Source of the DNA: Bradyrhizobium sp. WSM1743
GTDB lineage: Bacteria > Pseudomonadota > Alphaproteobacteria > Rhizobiales > Xanthobacteraceae
DNA length: 64,000 nt
Direction of reading: 5' to 3'
NCBI RefSeq assembly: GCF_000473065.1
Contig: NZ_AXAZ01000013.1
Span: 62,001 to 126,000 of the forward strand
Shown: positions 9,028 to 17,755 of the stretch, in pieces
How positions within the stretch are numbered: the first letter of the stretch is position 1
How the letters are laid out: the number at the start of each line of letters is the position of its first letter
Made by a program: the position numbers and the translations under genes
Notes under the pieces: generated by a model
Database searches by the model: none
The model's input: only the letters and a program-made list of their open reading frames with translations
Told to the model about the DNA's origin: nothing

Positions 9028-12000
9028 ATGATCAGGGAATTGATGTCGTCACGCCGTTTCGCGCCACTGTTCTGGGCGCAATTCTTCTCGGCGCTCAATG
9101 ACAACGTGCTCAAGAACGCACTCGTCATCATCCTGCTTTACAGCGCGGCGACCGGCCACGGCGATGCCCTGGTGACGGTCGCAGGCGCCGTCTTCATCTT
9201 CCCCTATTTCATCCTGTCCGGGCTGGGCGGCCAGCTCGCCGACAAATACGTCAAGTCCGTCGTCGCACGGCGGCTCAAATTCGCCGAGATCTTCGCCGCG
9301 GGCTTTGCCGCCGCCGGCTTCTTCCTGCATTCGGTGCCGCTCTTGTTCGCAGCGCTCGCGCTGTTCGGCACCATCGCGGCGCTGTTCGGCCCGGTGAAAT
9401 ATGCCATGCTGCCGGACCAGCTCGAGCTCGGCGAGCTCGCGACCGGCAACGCTCTGGTCGAAGGCGCGACCTTCATGGCGATCCTGCTCGGCACCGTCGC
9501 CGGCGGCCAGTTCGTGGCCGGCTCGGCGCATATGGGCTGGGTCGCATCCGCCGTCGTGGTGCTGGCGCTGTTGTCCTGGGCGTTCGCGTCCCGCATTCCG
9601 CAGACAACGCCCTCCGCGCCCGATCTGCCCGTCAACGCCAATCCCTGGACCTCGACGATGAGCCTGCTCAGGACGCTCTACGCCGATCACCGGCTGTGGG
9701 ACGGCACCGTGATCGTCTCCTGGTTCTGGCTGGTCGGCGCCATCGTGCTGTCGCTGCTGCCGGCACTGATCAAGGAAGTGGTCGGCGGCACCGAGGGCGT
9801 GGTGACGCTGTGCCTTGCGATCTTCGCGATCGGCATCGCCATCGGCTCGCTGTTTGCCGCAAGCCTCAGCCACGTTCGCCCCAACCTCGCGCTGGTGCCG
9901 ATCGGCGCCATCATCATGGGGTTTGCCGGCCTCGATCTCGCCTTCGCCATCGCCGTGACCGCCAAGGGGCAAGACATTACCGCGCTCGGCTTCGCAACCT
10001 CGTTCGGCGGCCTGCGCATGCTGGTCGACTTCGTCGCCTTCGCATTCGGCGGCGGTTTGTTTGTCGTTCCATCCTTTGCCGCGGTCCAGGCCTGGTCGGA
10101 ACCTTCCGAGCGCGCGCGCATCATTGCCGCCGGCAACGTGCTGCAGGCCGCCTTCATGGTGGTCGGCTCGCTGTTCGTCGCGCTGCTGCAGGCGGGCGGG
10201 CTGCATGTCGGCTGGATCTTCTTCGGCCTCGGCGTCGCCAGCTTCGGCGCGGTGTGGTTCGTCCTCACCAAGTGGGGCAAGGAAGGCGTGCGCGACTTCG
10301 GCGGACTGCTCTTCCGCGCACTGTTCCGCACCGAGGTGCGTGGCCTCGAGAACCTGCCGCCTCCGGGCACCCGCATGCTGATCGCGCCCAACCATGTCAG
10401 CCTGATCGACGGCCCGCTGCTGCACGCCGTGCTGCCGATCGACGCGAGCTTCGCGGTGGATACCGGCATCGCCAAGGCCTGGTGGGCCAAGCCGTTCCTG
10501 CGCGTCGTCAAGCACTACACCATGGACCCGACCAAGCCGCTGGCCGCACGCGACCTGATCAAGCTCGTTGCCGCGGGCGAGCCGGTGGTGATCTTCCCGG
10601 AAGGACGCATCACCGTCTCCGGCTCGCTGATGAAGGTCTATGACGGCACCGCGATGATCGCCGACAAGGCCGACGCCGTGGTCGTGCCGGTTCGCATCGA
10701 AGGCGCACAGCGCTCGTATCTCAGCTATCTCAACAGCAGCCAGATCAAGAGGTCATGGTTTCCGCGGGTGACGGTCACCATTCTGCCGCCGGTCAAGCTC
10801 CCAGTTGATGAATCGCTCAAGGGCAAGGCCCGCCGCAATGCCGCCGGCGCCGCGCTGCAGGACGTCATGATCGACGCGCTCGTGAAGAACGCCATGCTCG
10901 ATCAGACGCTGTTCGAAGCACTTGGACACGCCTATCGCGACCGCGACACCGGCAAGGTCATCATCGAGGACGCGCTCGGCACCAAGCTGACCTATCGCAA
11001 GCTGATCCTCGGCGCGCAGGTCCTGAGCCGGAAGCTGGAGAGCGGCACCGCTGCCGGCGAGAATGTCGGCGTGTTGCTGCCGAACTCCGCGGGCGTCGCC
11101 GTCGTGTTCATGGCGCTGCAGAACATCGGCCGCGTGCCGGCGATGCTCAACTTCTCGGCCGGCCCGGTCAACGTGCTCGCCGCCATGAAGGCCGCGCAGG
11201 TCAAGACCGTGCTGACGTCGAAGGCCTTCATCGAGAAGGGCAAGCTCGACAAGCTGATGGCCGCGATCTCGGCTGAGGCGCGAATCGTCTATCTCGAGGA
11301 CGTCCGCGCCTCGATCGGCATCGCCGACAAGATCAAGGGCTTGCTCGCCGGCACGACGCCCCGCGTCGCCCGCCAGGCCAACGATCCCGCCGTCGTGCTG
11401 TTCACCTCGGGCTCGGAAGGCACGCCGAAGGGCGTGGTGCTGTCCCACCGCAACATCCTCGCCAACGCGGCGCAGGCGCTGGCCCGGGTCGACGCCAATG
11501 CCGATGACAAGGTGTTCAACGTGCTGCCGGTGTTCCACTCCTTCGGGTTGACCGGCGGCATGATGATGCCGATGCTGGCGGGCATTCCGATCTACATGTA
11601 TCCGTCGCCGCTGCACTATAGGATCGTGCCCGAGCTGATCTACCAGACCGGCGCCACCATCCTGTTCGGCACCGACACGTTCCTCACCGGCTATGCACGC
11701 TCGGCGCACCCTTATGACTTCCGCACCCTGCGCCTTGTGATCGCCGGCGCCGAGGCGGTCAAGGACCGCACGCGGCAGGTGTTCATGGAGCGCTACGGCA
11801 TCCGCATTCTCGAAGGCTACGGCGTCACCGAGACGGCGCCGGTGCTGGCGATGAACACGCCGATGGCCAATCGTCCCGGCACCGTCGGCCGCCTGTCGCC
11901 GCTGATGGAAAGCCGCCTCGATCCGGTCCCCGGCATCGAGGAAGGCGGACGCCTCTCGGTGCGCGGGCCGAACGTGATGCTCGGCTACCTCAGGGCCGAA

Positions 12001-12432
12001 AATCCCGGCGTGCTCGAAAAGCTTCCCGACGGCTGGCACGACACCGGCGATATCGTGGCGATTGACTCCGCGGGCTTCATCACCATCAAGGGCCGCGCCA
12101 AGCGTTTCGCCAAGATCGCGGGCGAAATGGTCTCGCTGTCGGCGGTCGAAGCCATCGCGACGGCGCTGTGGCCGCAGGCTGCTTCCGTCGCCGTGTCGAT
12201 CCCGGATCAGCGCAAGGGCGAGCGCATCGTGCTGCTGACGACGGAGAAGAATGCCGAGCGTAGCGCCATGCAGGCCCAGGCCAAGACGATCGGCGCGTCC
12301 GAGCTGACGGTGCCCGCGACGATCATGGTGGTCGACAAGGTGCCGCTGCTCGGCACCGGCAAGACCGACTATGTCACGGCAACGACGATGGCCCGCGAAC
12401 AGGCATCCGCGCCGGAGCGCGAGGTGGCGTAA
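9028..12432 (+). CDS. aas: acyl-[ACP]-phospholipid O-acyltransferase fusion (LplT-PlsC-acyl-ACP synthetase)
   Basis: This 1134-residue three-part protein starts with an MFS/LplT-type lysophospholipid flippase, about residues 1-410, with many membrane helices (SRRFAPLFWAQFFSALNDNV). A PlsC acyltransferase, about 430-620, shows the H-x4-D motif in APNHVSLIDGPL and the FPEGRI motif. An AMP-forming acyl-activating domain, about 640-1120, has VVLFTSGSEGTPKGVVLSHR, LEGYGVTETAP and DGWHDTGDI. It should import lysophospholipids, activate fatty acids and reacylate them at the inner membrane. In E. coli LplT and Aas are separate; the full fusion is common in rhizobia. Confidence 0.92.
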   Translation: MIRELMSSRRFAPLFWAQFFSALNDNVLKNALVIILLYSAATGHGDALVTVAGAVFIFPYFILSGLGGQLADKYVKSVVARRLKFAEIFAAGFAAAGFFLHSVPLLFAALALFGTIAALFGPVKYAMLPDQLELGELATGNALVEGATFMAILLGTVAGGQFVAGSAHMGWVASAVVVLALLSWAFASRIPQTTPSAPDLPVNANPWTSTMSLLRTLYADHRLWDGTVIVSWFWLVGAIVLSLLPALIKEVVGGTEGVVTLCLAIFAIGIAIGSLFAASLSHVRPNLALVPIGAIIMGFAGLDLAFAIAVTAKGQDITALGFATSFGGLRMLVDFVAFAFGGGLFVVPSFAAVQAWSEPSERARIIAAGNVLQAAFMVVGSLFVALLQAGGLHVGWIFFGLGVASFGAVWFVLTKWGKEGVRDFGGLLFRALFRTEVRGLENLPPPGTRMLIAPNHVSLIDGPLLHAVLPIDASFAVDTGIAKAWWAKPFLRVVKHYTMDPTKPLAARDLIKLVAAGEPVVIFPEGRITVSGSLMKVYDGTAMIADKADAVVVPVRIEGAQRSYLSYLNSSQIKRSWFPRVTVTILPPVKLPVDESLKGKARRNAAGAALQDVMIDALVKNAMLDQTLFEALGHAYRDRDTGKVIIEDALGTKLTYRKLILGAQVLSRKLESGTAAGENVGVLLPNSAGVAVVFMALQNIGRVPAMLNFSAGPVNVLAAMKAAQVKTVLTSKAFIEKGKLDKLMAAISAEARIVYLEDVRASIGIADKIKGLLAGTTPRVARQANDPAVVLFTSGSEGTPKGVVLSHRNILANAAQALARVDANADDKVFNVLPVFHSFGLTGGMMMPMLAGIPIYMYPSPLHYRIVPELIYQTGATILFGTDTFLTGYARSAHPYDFRTLRLVIAGAEAVKDRTRQVFMERYGIRILEGYGVTETAPVLAMNTPMANRPGTVGRLSPLMESRLDPVPGIEEGGRLSVRGPNVMLGYLRAENPGVLEKLPDGWHDTGDIVAIDSAGFITIKGRAKRFAKIAGEMVSLSAVEAIATALWPQAASVAVSIPDQRKGERIVLLTTEKNAERSAMQAQAKTIGASELTVPATIMVVDKVPLLGTGKTDYVTATTMAREQASAPEREVA

Positions 12433-12472
12433 GACGGAAGCATGAGGTGCCTCAACCAGGCGGGTTCGCAGC

Positions 12473-13573
12473 TCACGCCGCCGTCCGCCGCTCCTGCGCG
12501 TAACGCACCAGCGCGGCGAAGCGATAAATGCCGTGCACGAACTTGCCGTAGGGCATGGTGATGAACAATGCGAACACCGCGCCAAGATGCAGCGCGAGCA
12601 GCGGCCCCATGGCAGCGGTCTCACGCAGGACCAGGAGCGCCATTCCGGTGAGGCCGGTGAGGAACAGCATGGCGATGAAGCCGACATCCATGCCGTAGCT
12701 GAACTCGTCGAGCAACACCGGATCGCGCCGCATCCTGGCCGTGAACAAGCCGATCGGCCCGACGATGAGACCGATGCCGCCCAGCGTGCCGAGCACGACC
12801 GGCAGGTCCCACCACGGATACGGCGCCTCGCGCCCCAGCAGATAGTGATAGAGCGTTGCGACCGAGGTCGCGGCAAAGCAGAGCAGGAAGCCGTAGAAGG
12901 TCAGGTGGTGGTACAGCTTGCGCCGGTCGGTGGGCTTGTCGTCCTCGTTGTAGCAGCCGACGCCGCCGCCATGGAGATAACGCAGCTCGCCGGCATCGCG
13001 GATCGCCTGAAACATGGAGCCACCGTCCGCACGGCCGCCAATCGGTGCGCCGATGTCGCGCCAGAACGCGCGCACGCTCATGACGAGGGCCAGGATGGCG
13101 TAGAGGAAGGCGGCGCTGAACAGCACGGCCATCGCATTGTGCGGCATCAATTTGTAGAACGCACCCGGACCGGTGTGGACACCGAGCAGCACGTTGCGAT
13201 CGTTGAGCGCGGCGAATCCGAGAATGAAGGCGGCCATGCTGAGCGCGGCGATGACGCTGATGACGAGGCCGTTGCGCGCGAAGGCGCCGGACAGCGCCGG
13301 CGGCCAGGCATAGGCCGCATAGGATTCCGCGCGCGCCACCGCCAGCGTCTTGGGGACGTTGACGCTGAACTCGTGCGGCGGCGAGAACTGGCAGTCGACG
13401 TAGCAGGCGCCGCAGGCGTGGCAGAGATTGGCGAGATAGTTGAGGTCGCCGTCGGAGAAGGCGCGGCGCATCTCCATCGCCGGAAATACCGCGCACAGGC
13501 CCTCGCAGTAGCGGCAGGAATTGCAGACCGTCATCAGGCGGTCGGCTTCGTCCAAAATCCTAGTTCCGTGCAT
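12473..13573 (-). CDS. tcuB: tricarballylate utilisation 4Fe-4S membrane protein TcuB
   Basis: The 366-residue protein has two N-terminal ferredoxin-like cysteine groups (CNSCRYCEGLCAVFP and CHACGACYVDCQFSPPHEF) and then about six membrane helices. TcuB reoxidises the flavin of TcuA and passes electrons to the quinone pool. The gene overlaps the end of tcuA by 14 nt, so the two are translationally coupled. The substrate may be tricarballylate or a related tricarboxylate; no dedicated TcuC carrier is present. Confidence 0.9.
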   Translation of the reverse strand: MHGTRILDEADRLMTVCNSCRYCEGLCAVFPAMEMRRAFSDGDLNYLANLCHACGACYVDCQFSPPHEFSVNVPKTLAVARAESYAAYAWPPALSGAFARNGLVISVIAALSMAAFILGFAALNDRNVLLGVHTGPGAFYKLMPHNAMAVLFSAAFLYAILALVMSVRAFWRDIGAPIGGRADGGSMFQAIRDAGELRYLHGGGVGCYNEDDKPTDRRKLYHHLTFYGFLLCFAATSVATLYHYLLGREAPYPWWDLPVVLGTLGGIGLIVGPIGLFTARMRRDPVLLDEFSYGMDVGFIAMLFLTGLTGMALLVLRETAAMGPLLALHLGAVFALFITMPYGKFVHGIYRFAALVRYAQERRTAA

Positions 13574-14951
13574 GTTTCGCCGCTTCCCGTCCCGCGATCC
13601 GCCCGAACACGCTGCCGATGGTCATGCCCATGCCGGCCGCATAGCCCTTGCCGAGCACGTTGCCCGCCATAATCTCGCCGGCCGCGAACATGTTGGCGGA
13701 CGGCTTGCCGCCCTTCATCAGCATCCGCGCCTCCTTGTTCACGCGCGTGCCGAGATAGGTGAAGGTGATGCCCGGCCGGACCGGATAGGCGAGATAAGGC
13801 GGCGTCTCGATCTTGCGCGCCCAGTGCGTCTTCGGCGGGGTGATGCCCTCGGTGCGGCAGTCGTCCAGGATGGTGTGGTCGAACGTGCCGGGCTGCACCG
13901 CGGCGTTGAACTCGGTGATGGTCTTTTCCAGCGCGGCTGGATCGAGCTCGAGCTTGCTCGCCAGCTCGGCCACAGACTGCCCGGCGATCGGCGGAAACAG
14001 CGTCGGCATGAAGCTCGTGACGACGGTGGAATCGAAGACGATGTAGGCGATCTGGTCGGGCTGCGCCGCGACCAGCCGGCCCCAGATCGCGTAGCGCTTC
14101 GGCCAGATGTCCTCGCCTTCGTCGTAGAAGCGCCGCGCATGCTTGTTGACGACGATGCCGAACACGACCGAGTCGTGCCGCGTGATGATGCCGCCGTCGA
14201 ATTTCGGCGCGCGGGCGTCGATCGCGACCGCATGGCACTGGGTGGGGTCGCCGACCTCCTGCACGCCCTTGTCCAGCAGCATCTTCAGGATCGAGCCGCG
14301 ATTGTAGGGCGTGCCGCGGATCAGGAAATTGTCGGCGGCTTCGCCCCAATATTGTTTCAGCCATTCGATGTTGGCCTCGAACCCGCCGGCCGCCGCGACC
14401 AGCGAGGTCGCGCGAATCTCGGTCTCGCCCTTGACCGGCCGCTTGAGGCGCGCGGCGAGGAACATGCCGTCCTCGATCACGAGGTCGGTGACCTCGGCAT
14501 CGTATTCGACCTCGACGCCGAGCCGTTCAGCGGTGAGATACAGCGCGTTGAGCATGGCCCGGCCGCCGCCGAGAAAGAACGAGTTGGTGCGGCCGAGGCT
14601 CAGCGTGCCGCCGAGCGAGGGCTGCCAGCGTACGCCCTGCTCCACGATCCAGTTCAGGATGTCCTTGGACTCGCGGATCATGTGGCGCGCCAGCACCTCG
14701 TCGGTCTGTCCGCCGGTAACGCGCAGCAGGTCCTCCCAGAATTCCTCTTCGGTATAGGGGCCGGTCAGGATTTCGGTCGCCGCATCATGGGCGCAGCGCA
14801 TGTTGCGGGTGTGGCGGGTGTTGCCGCCGCGGTAGAATCTTGGTGCACCTTCGAGCACCAGCACCGAGGCACCGCCGCGCCGGGCGCTGATCGCCGCGCA
14901 CAGGGCCGCATTGCCGCCGCCGATCACCAGCACGTCGTATTTGCTGCTCAT
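13560..14951 (-). CDS. tcuA: FAD-dependent tricarballylate dehydrogenase TcuA
   Basis: This 463-residue flavoprotein of the fumarate reductase/succinate dehydrogenase type begins MSSKYDVLVIGGGNAALCAA. It continues with ASVLVLEGAPRFYRGGNTRH and ends with AGEIMAGNVLGKGYAAGMGM, the C-terminal FAD-binding signature. An in-frame ATG 33 nt upstream (14984) is an alternative start; neither has an ideal ribosome site. TcuA oxidises tricarballylate to cis-aconitate. It heads the tcuAB pair, divergent from a GntR regulator. Confidence 0.9.
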   Translation of the reverse strand: MSSKYDVLVIGGGNAALCAAISARRGGASVLVLEGAPRFYRGGNTRHTRNMRCAHDAATEILTGPYTEEEFWEDLLRVTGGQTDEVLARHMIRESKDILNWIVEQGVRWQPSLGGTLSLGRTNSFFLGGGRAMLNALYLTAERLGVEVEYDAEVTDLVIEDGMFLAARLKRPVKGETEIRATSLVAAAGGFEANIEWLKQYWGEAADNFLIRGTPYNRGSILKMLLDKGVQEVGDPTQCHAVAIDARAPKFDGGIITRHDSVVFGIVVNKHARRFYDEGEDIWPKRYAIWGRLVAAQPDQIAYIVFDSTVVTSFMPTLFPPIAGQSVAELASKLELDPAALEKTITEFNAAVQPGTFDHTILDDCRTEGITPPKTHWARKIETPPYLAYPVRPGITFTYLGTRVNKEARMLMKGGKPSANMFAAGEIMAGNVLGKGYAAGMGMTIGSVFGRIAGREAAKHARN

Positions 14952-15024
14952 CCCCTCTGTCCGATGCGACGAAGTTAGAGACATTCTGCTCGACGCGGAT
15001 CAACCGGCCCGCCCATTGCGTACT

Positions 15025-15036
15025 TTTGTATACAAA
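15025..15036. promoter_or_regulatory. GntR (FadR-type) operator
   Basis: TTTGTATACAAA is a perfect 12-bp palindrome matching the T-GT-N-AC-A pattern of FadR-subfamily GntR operators. It is followed by a partial copy (ATATACAG). It lies midway between tcuA (73 bp from its start) and the GntR gene (68 bp). Confidence 0.75.
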
Positions 15037-15104
15037 GATATACAGAAGCGGCGCAAGCGACATCTCTGCATGGGCAGGATGCGCTAGGCGGTCGACGAGG
15101 ATGC

Positions 15105-15788
15105 ATGGCCAGACGCCCGGCAAAGACAGGCGGAACGATCGCGCGCGACGGCGGCGTGGCGCTCGGCGAAGCCGTGTTCCGCTCCCTATGCGAGGCGCTG
15201 CAGGCCGGCAGCTACCGCGCCGGCGACCGCCTGCGCGAGGAGGAAGTGGCGCAGCGGCTGAAGGTCAGCCGCACCCCGGTTCGCGAAGCCCTGGGCCGGC
15301 TCGCAGCGCGCGGCTTCGTCGAGCCTGCCGGCGGCCGCGGCCTGATCGTGCGCAACCTCGACATTTCCGAGGTGCTCGAGCTCTACGCCATGCGCGAGAT
15401 CTTGGAAGGCGCCGCGGCGCGCCTCGCCGCGGCGCATGCCTCGGCCACGGAGATCGACGCACTCAGGGATATCGAGCAGGCCTTTGTCGAGGCATCCGCG
15501 ACCGACGCAGCCGAGATGGCGAGGCTCAACCGCGCTTTCCATGGCGCCATCTGCCGCGCCGCGCGCAATCGCTATCTCGACAACGCCTCTCGCGAATTGC
15601 AGGACTGGATCGCCCTGCTCGGCCCGACCACCTTCACCGTATCGGGCCGCCCCTCGACCAGCCACGGTGAGCATCAGGCCATTATCGAGGCGATCGCGGC
15701 GCGCGACGGCGACAAGGCCGAGCAGCTCGCGCGGGCGCACATCCGCGAGGCGCTGCGCTGCCGGCTCAAGCTGCTGCAGAAGCAGTAA
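15105..15788 (+). CDS. GntR-family regulator (FCD domain), probably of tcuAB
   Basis: The 227-residue protein has a winged helix with YRAGDRLREEEVAQRLKVSR and TPVREALGRLAARGFVEPAG. It is followed by an all-helical FCD domain with metal-ligand type residues (LNRAFHGAICRAARN, STSHGEHQAIIEAIAARD). FadR-type GntR proteins repress catabolic genes and release DNA when a carboxylate ligand binds. It is divergent from tcuAB with a palindromic operator in between, so it probably regulates tcuAB and itself. Confidence 0.9.
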   Translation: MARRPAKTGGTIARDGGVALGEAVFRSLCEALQAGSYRAGDRLREEEVAQRLKVSRTPVREALGRLAARGFVEPAGGRGLIVRNLDISEVLELYAMREILEGAAARLAAAHASATEIDALRDIEQAFVEASATDAAEMARLNRAFHGAICRAARNRYLDNASRELQDWIALLGPTTFTVSGRPSTSHGEHQAIIEAIAARDGDKAEQLARAHIREALRCRLKLLQKQ

Positions 15789-15797
15789 GCGAGACGC

Positions 15798-16271
15798 TCA
15801 CGCAAGCACGTCCGCGACCATCGCTTTCAAGACATCCCGGACGTCGGTGGGCTTCAGCCGCACCTGCAAGCCGCGCTGGCCGCCGTTGAGATAGACCAGG
15901 TCGTGCGCGAGCGCGCTCTGCTCGATCACGGTGCGTACCGGCTTGCGCTGCCCGAACGGGCTGATGCCGCCGACCTTATAGCCGGTGACGCGTTCGGCCT
16001 CCGGCGGCTTCATCATCTGCGCCGACTTGCCGCTAGCCGCCGCCGCGAGCTTCTTCATCGAGACCTCCTGGTCCGACGGAACGACCACGCAGACCGGCTT
16101 GCCGTCGACCAAGGCCATCAGCGTCTTGAGGACGCGCGCCGGGTCCTCGCCAAGGGCGGCGGCCGCCTGAAGCCCGATGCTCTCGGCGTCAGGATCGTAG
16201 TCGTAAGCGTGGACGGTGAACGCAACTCCGGCGGCCGTGAGCGCGCGTGTGGCTGGGGTGACCTTGGACAT
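15798..16271 (-). CDS. ybaK: Cys-tRNA(Pro)/aminoacyl-tRNA deacylase YbaK/EbsC
   Basis: This 157-residue YbaK-domain protein shows TPATRALTAAGVAFTVHAYD, ARVLKTLMALVDGKPVCVVV, the catalytic lysine region VSMKKLAAAASGKSAQMM, and VGGISPFGQRKPVRTVIEQS. YbaK hydrolyses Cys-tRNA(Pro) made in error by ProRS. Length is complete. It is convergent with gntR, 9 bp apart. Confidence 0.93.
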   Translation of the reverse strand: MSKVTPATRALTAAGVAFTVHAYDYDPDAESIGLQAAAALGEDPARVLKTLMALVDGKPVCVVVPSDQEVSMKKLAAAASGKSAQMMKPPEAERVTGYKVGGISPFGQRKPVRTVIEQSALAHDLVYLNGGQRGLQVRLKPTDVRDVLKAMVADVLA

Positions 16272-16356
16272 GGGCCATATCTATCACCGTCACTGGGAGG
16301 AGCGAAGCGGTGTGGACAAGCCGGCTCCATACAGTCACTGTCATCGCCCGGCTTGA

Positions 16357-17618
16357 TGTTCAGCCCGGGGACATGACCGACGGGTGTTCGGGGACATAGC
16401 CGACACATCATAGTGCACGGATTTGGCGGTAAAGGAGGCCAAGTCCATGCCCTGGCGAGAGGTGTCGGTGATGGATCAGCGGCGGGAGTTCGTGCGGCTT
16501 GCGATGCAGGAGGGAGCGAACCGGCGGGAGCTCTGCCGGCGGTTCAATATCCATCCGGACACGGGCTACAAATGGCTTGCACGATGGCAAGCGGATCAGA
16601 ATGTCGACGACCGCTCGCGCCGACCGCATGCGAGCCCGGGACAGACCGATTGCGAGCTCGAGGCACGTATTCTCGCGGTACGCGATGCCCATCCGGCATG
16701 GGGAGCTCGCAAGATAGCTCACTGCCTGGAGCGCAATGGCTTGCGTTCGCCAGCAGTCTCAACAGTTCATCAGATCTTGCGTCGGTCTGGCCGCATCAAG
16801 CCTCCGATCGGCGGCCCGATGGCAAGCCAGCGTTTCGAGATGCCGGCCCCCAATCTGTTGTGGCAGATGGACTTCAAAGGCTGGGTTCGGCTCGGCAACG
16901 ATACCCAGTGCCATCCTCTGACGGTGGTGGATGACCACTCCCGCTATGATCTGTGCCTGCAGGCCTGTGCCGATCAACGCACAGATACCGTGCGCAGCCG
17001 CCTGGAGAAGACCTTTCGCCATTACGGGCTCCCGGAGGCCTTCTTCGTCGACAATGGTTCGCCCTGGGGTGATCCTTCCGGCGAGCGATGGACACGGTTC
17101 TCGGTGTGGCTGCTCAAGCTTGGCGTCGCCGTCATCCACAGCCGCCCATATCACCCGCAAAGCCGCGGCAAGAATGAACGATTCCACCGCACCCTCGCGG
17201 CTGAGGTGTCGCACTGCGACAGTTCCGCGATCTCGCAGAGACGCAGCGTGCCTTCGACGCCTGGCGGGAAGTCTACAACTTCGAACGGCCACACGAGGCG
17301 CTCGGACAACAGGTCCCGGCCAGTCGATATCGGCCCAGCCAGCGACCAATGCCCGATCGATTGCCACAGGTCGAATACGACAGCCATGAGATCGTGCGCT
17401 GCGTCTCCACGACCAAGGCCTATGTCAGCTTCAAGGGACGTCTTTGGAAAGTGCCACAGGCCTTCCGTGGCGAGCGCCTCGCCATCCGCCCCTCGGCAAA
17501 CGATGCGCAATACGGGATCTTCTTTGCCGCCCACCAAGTCGCTATCATCGACTTGGCGAGCGGAGAATGTGTCGGCTATGTCCCCGAACACCCGTCGGTC
17601 ATGTCCCCGGGCTGAACA
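16357..17618 (+). mobile_element. IS481-type insertion sequence, 1262 bp
   Basis: The ends are perfect 49-bp inverted repeats (16357-16405 and 17570-17618) beginning TGTTCAGCCCGGGGACATG. The 5-bp sequence CTTGA occurs directly on both sides (16352-16356 and 17619-17623), a target duplication. It carries one transposase gene, now frameshifted. The intact ends and duplication argue for a recent insertion. The target was the loop of a hairpin repeat. Confidence 0.92.
16423..17615 (+). pseudogene. IS481-family transposase, frameshifted
   Basis: The first frame encodes an HTH region (QEGANRRELCRRFNIHPDTG) and an rve integrase core. Its acidic residues lie in LLWQMDFKGW, VVDDHSRYDL, FFVDNGSPWGD and KNERFHRT. 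Near 17200-17217 the frame is lost: the expected continuation RQFRDLAETQRAFDAWREVY reads in another frame, which runs on to the normal C-terminus SGECVGYVPEHPSVMSPG at 17615. A one-base loss explains this. The first frame runs on out of register to 17655. The element may be inactive unless the shift is programmed. Confidence 0.85.
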
Positions 17619-17755
17619 CTTGACCGGGCGATCCAGTACTCCGAGACCGTTGTGATTGAATCGATGGGTCGCGGCGTACTGGATGCCCCGCTTTCGCGGA
17701 GCATGACAGCGGTTGGTGTGGCAAACCGCGTGCGTAATTACGACGAGGCTCTCCC

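Larger units (their letters stand above)
16338..17710. repeat. palindromic intergenic repeat split by the IS
   Basis: With the IS removed, the flanks join into one element: CTGTCAT at 16338 pairs with ATGACAG at 17704. ATCGCCCGG at 16343-16351 pairs with CCGGGCGAT just after the insertion, with loop CTTGA. ATCCAGTAC pairs with GTACTGGAT further right. It resembles a dispersed palindromic repeat seen in Bradyrhizobium intergenic regions. Confidence 0.7.

Noticed and set aside
10753..12876. A 707-codon minus-strand frame opposite aas and tcuB
   Set aside because: It overlaps two well-supported genes, has no recognisable domain, and is low-complexity.
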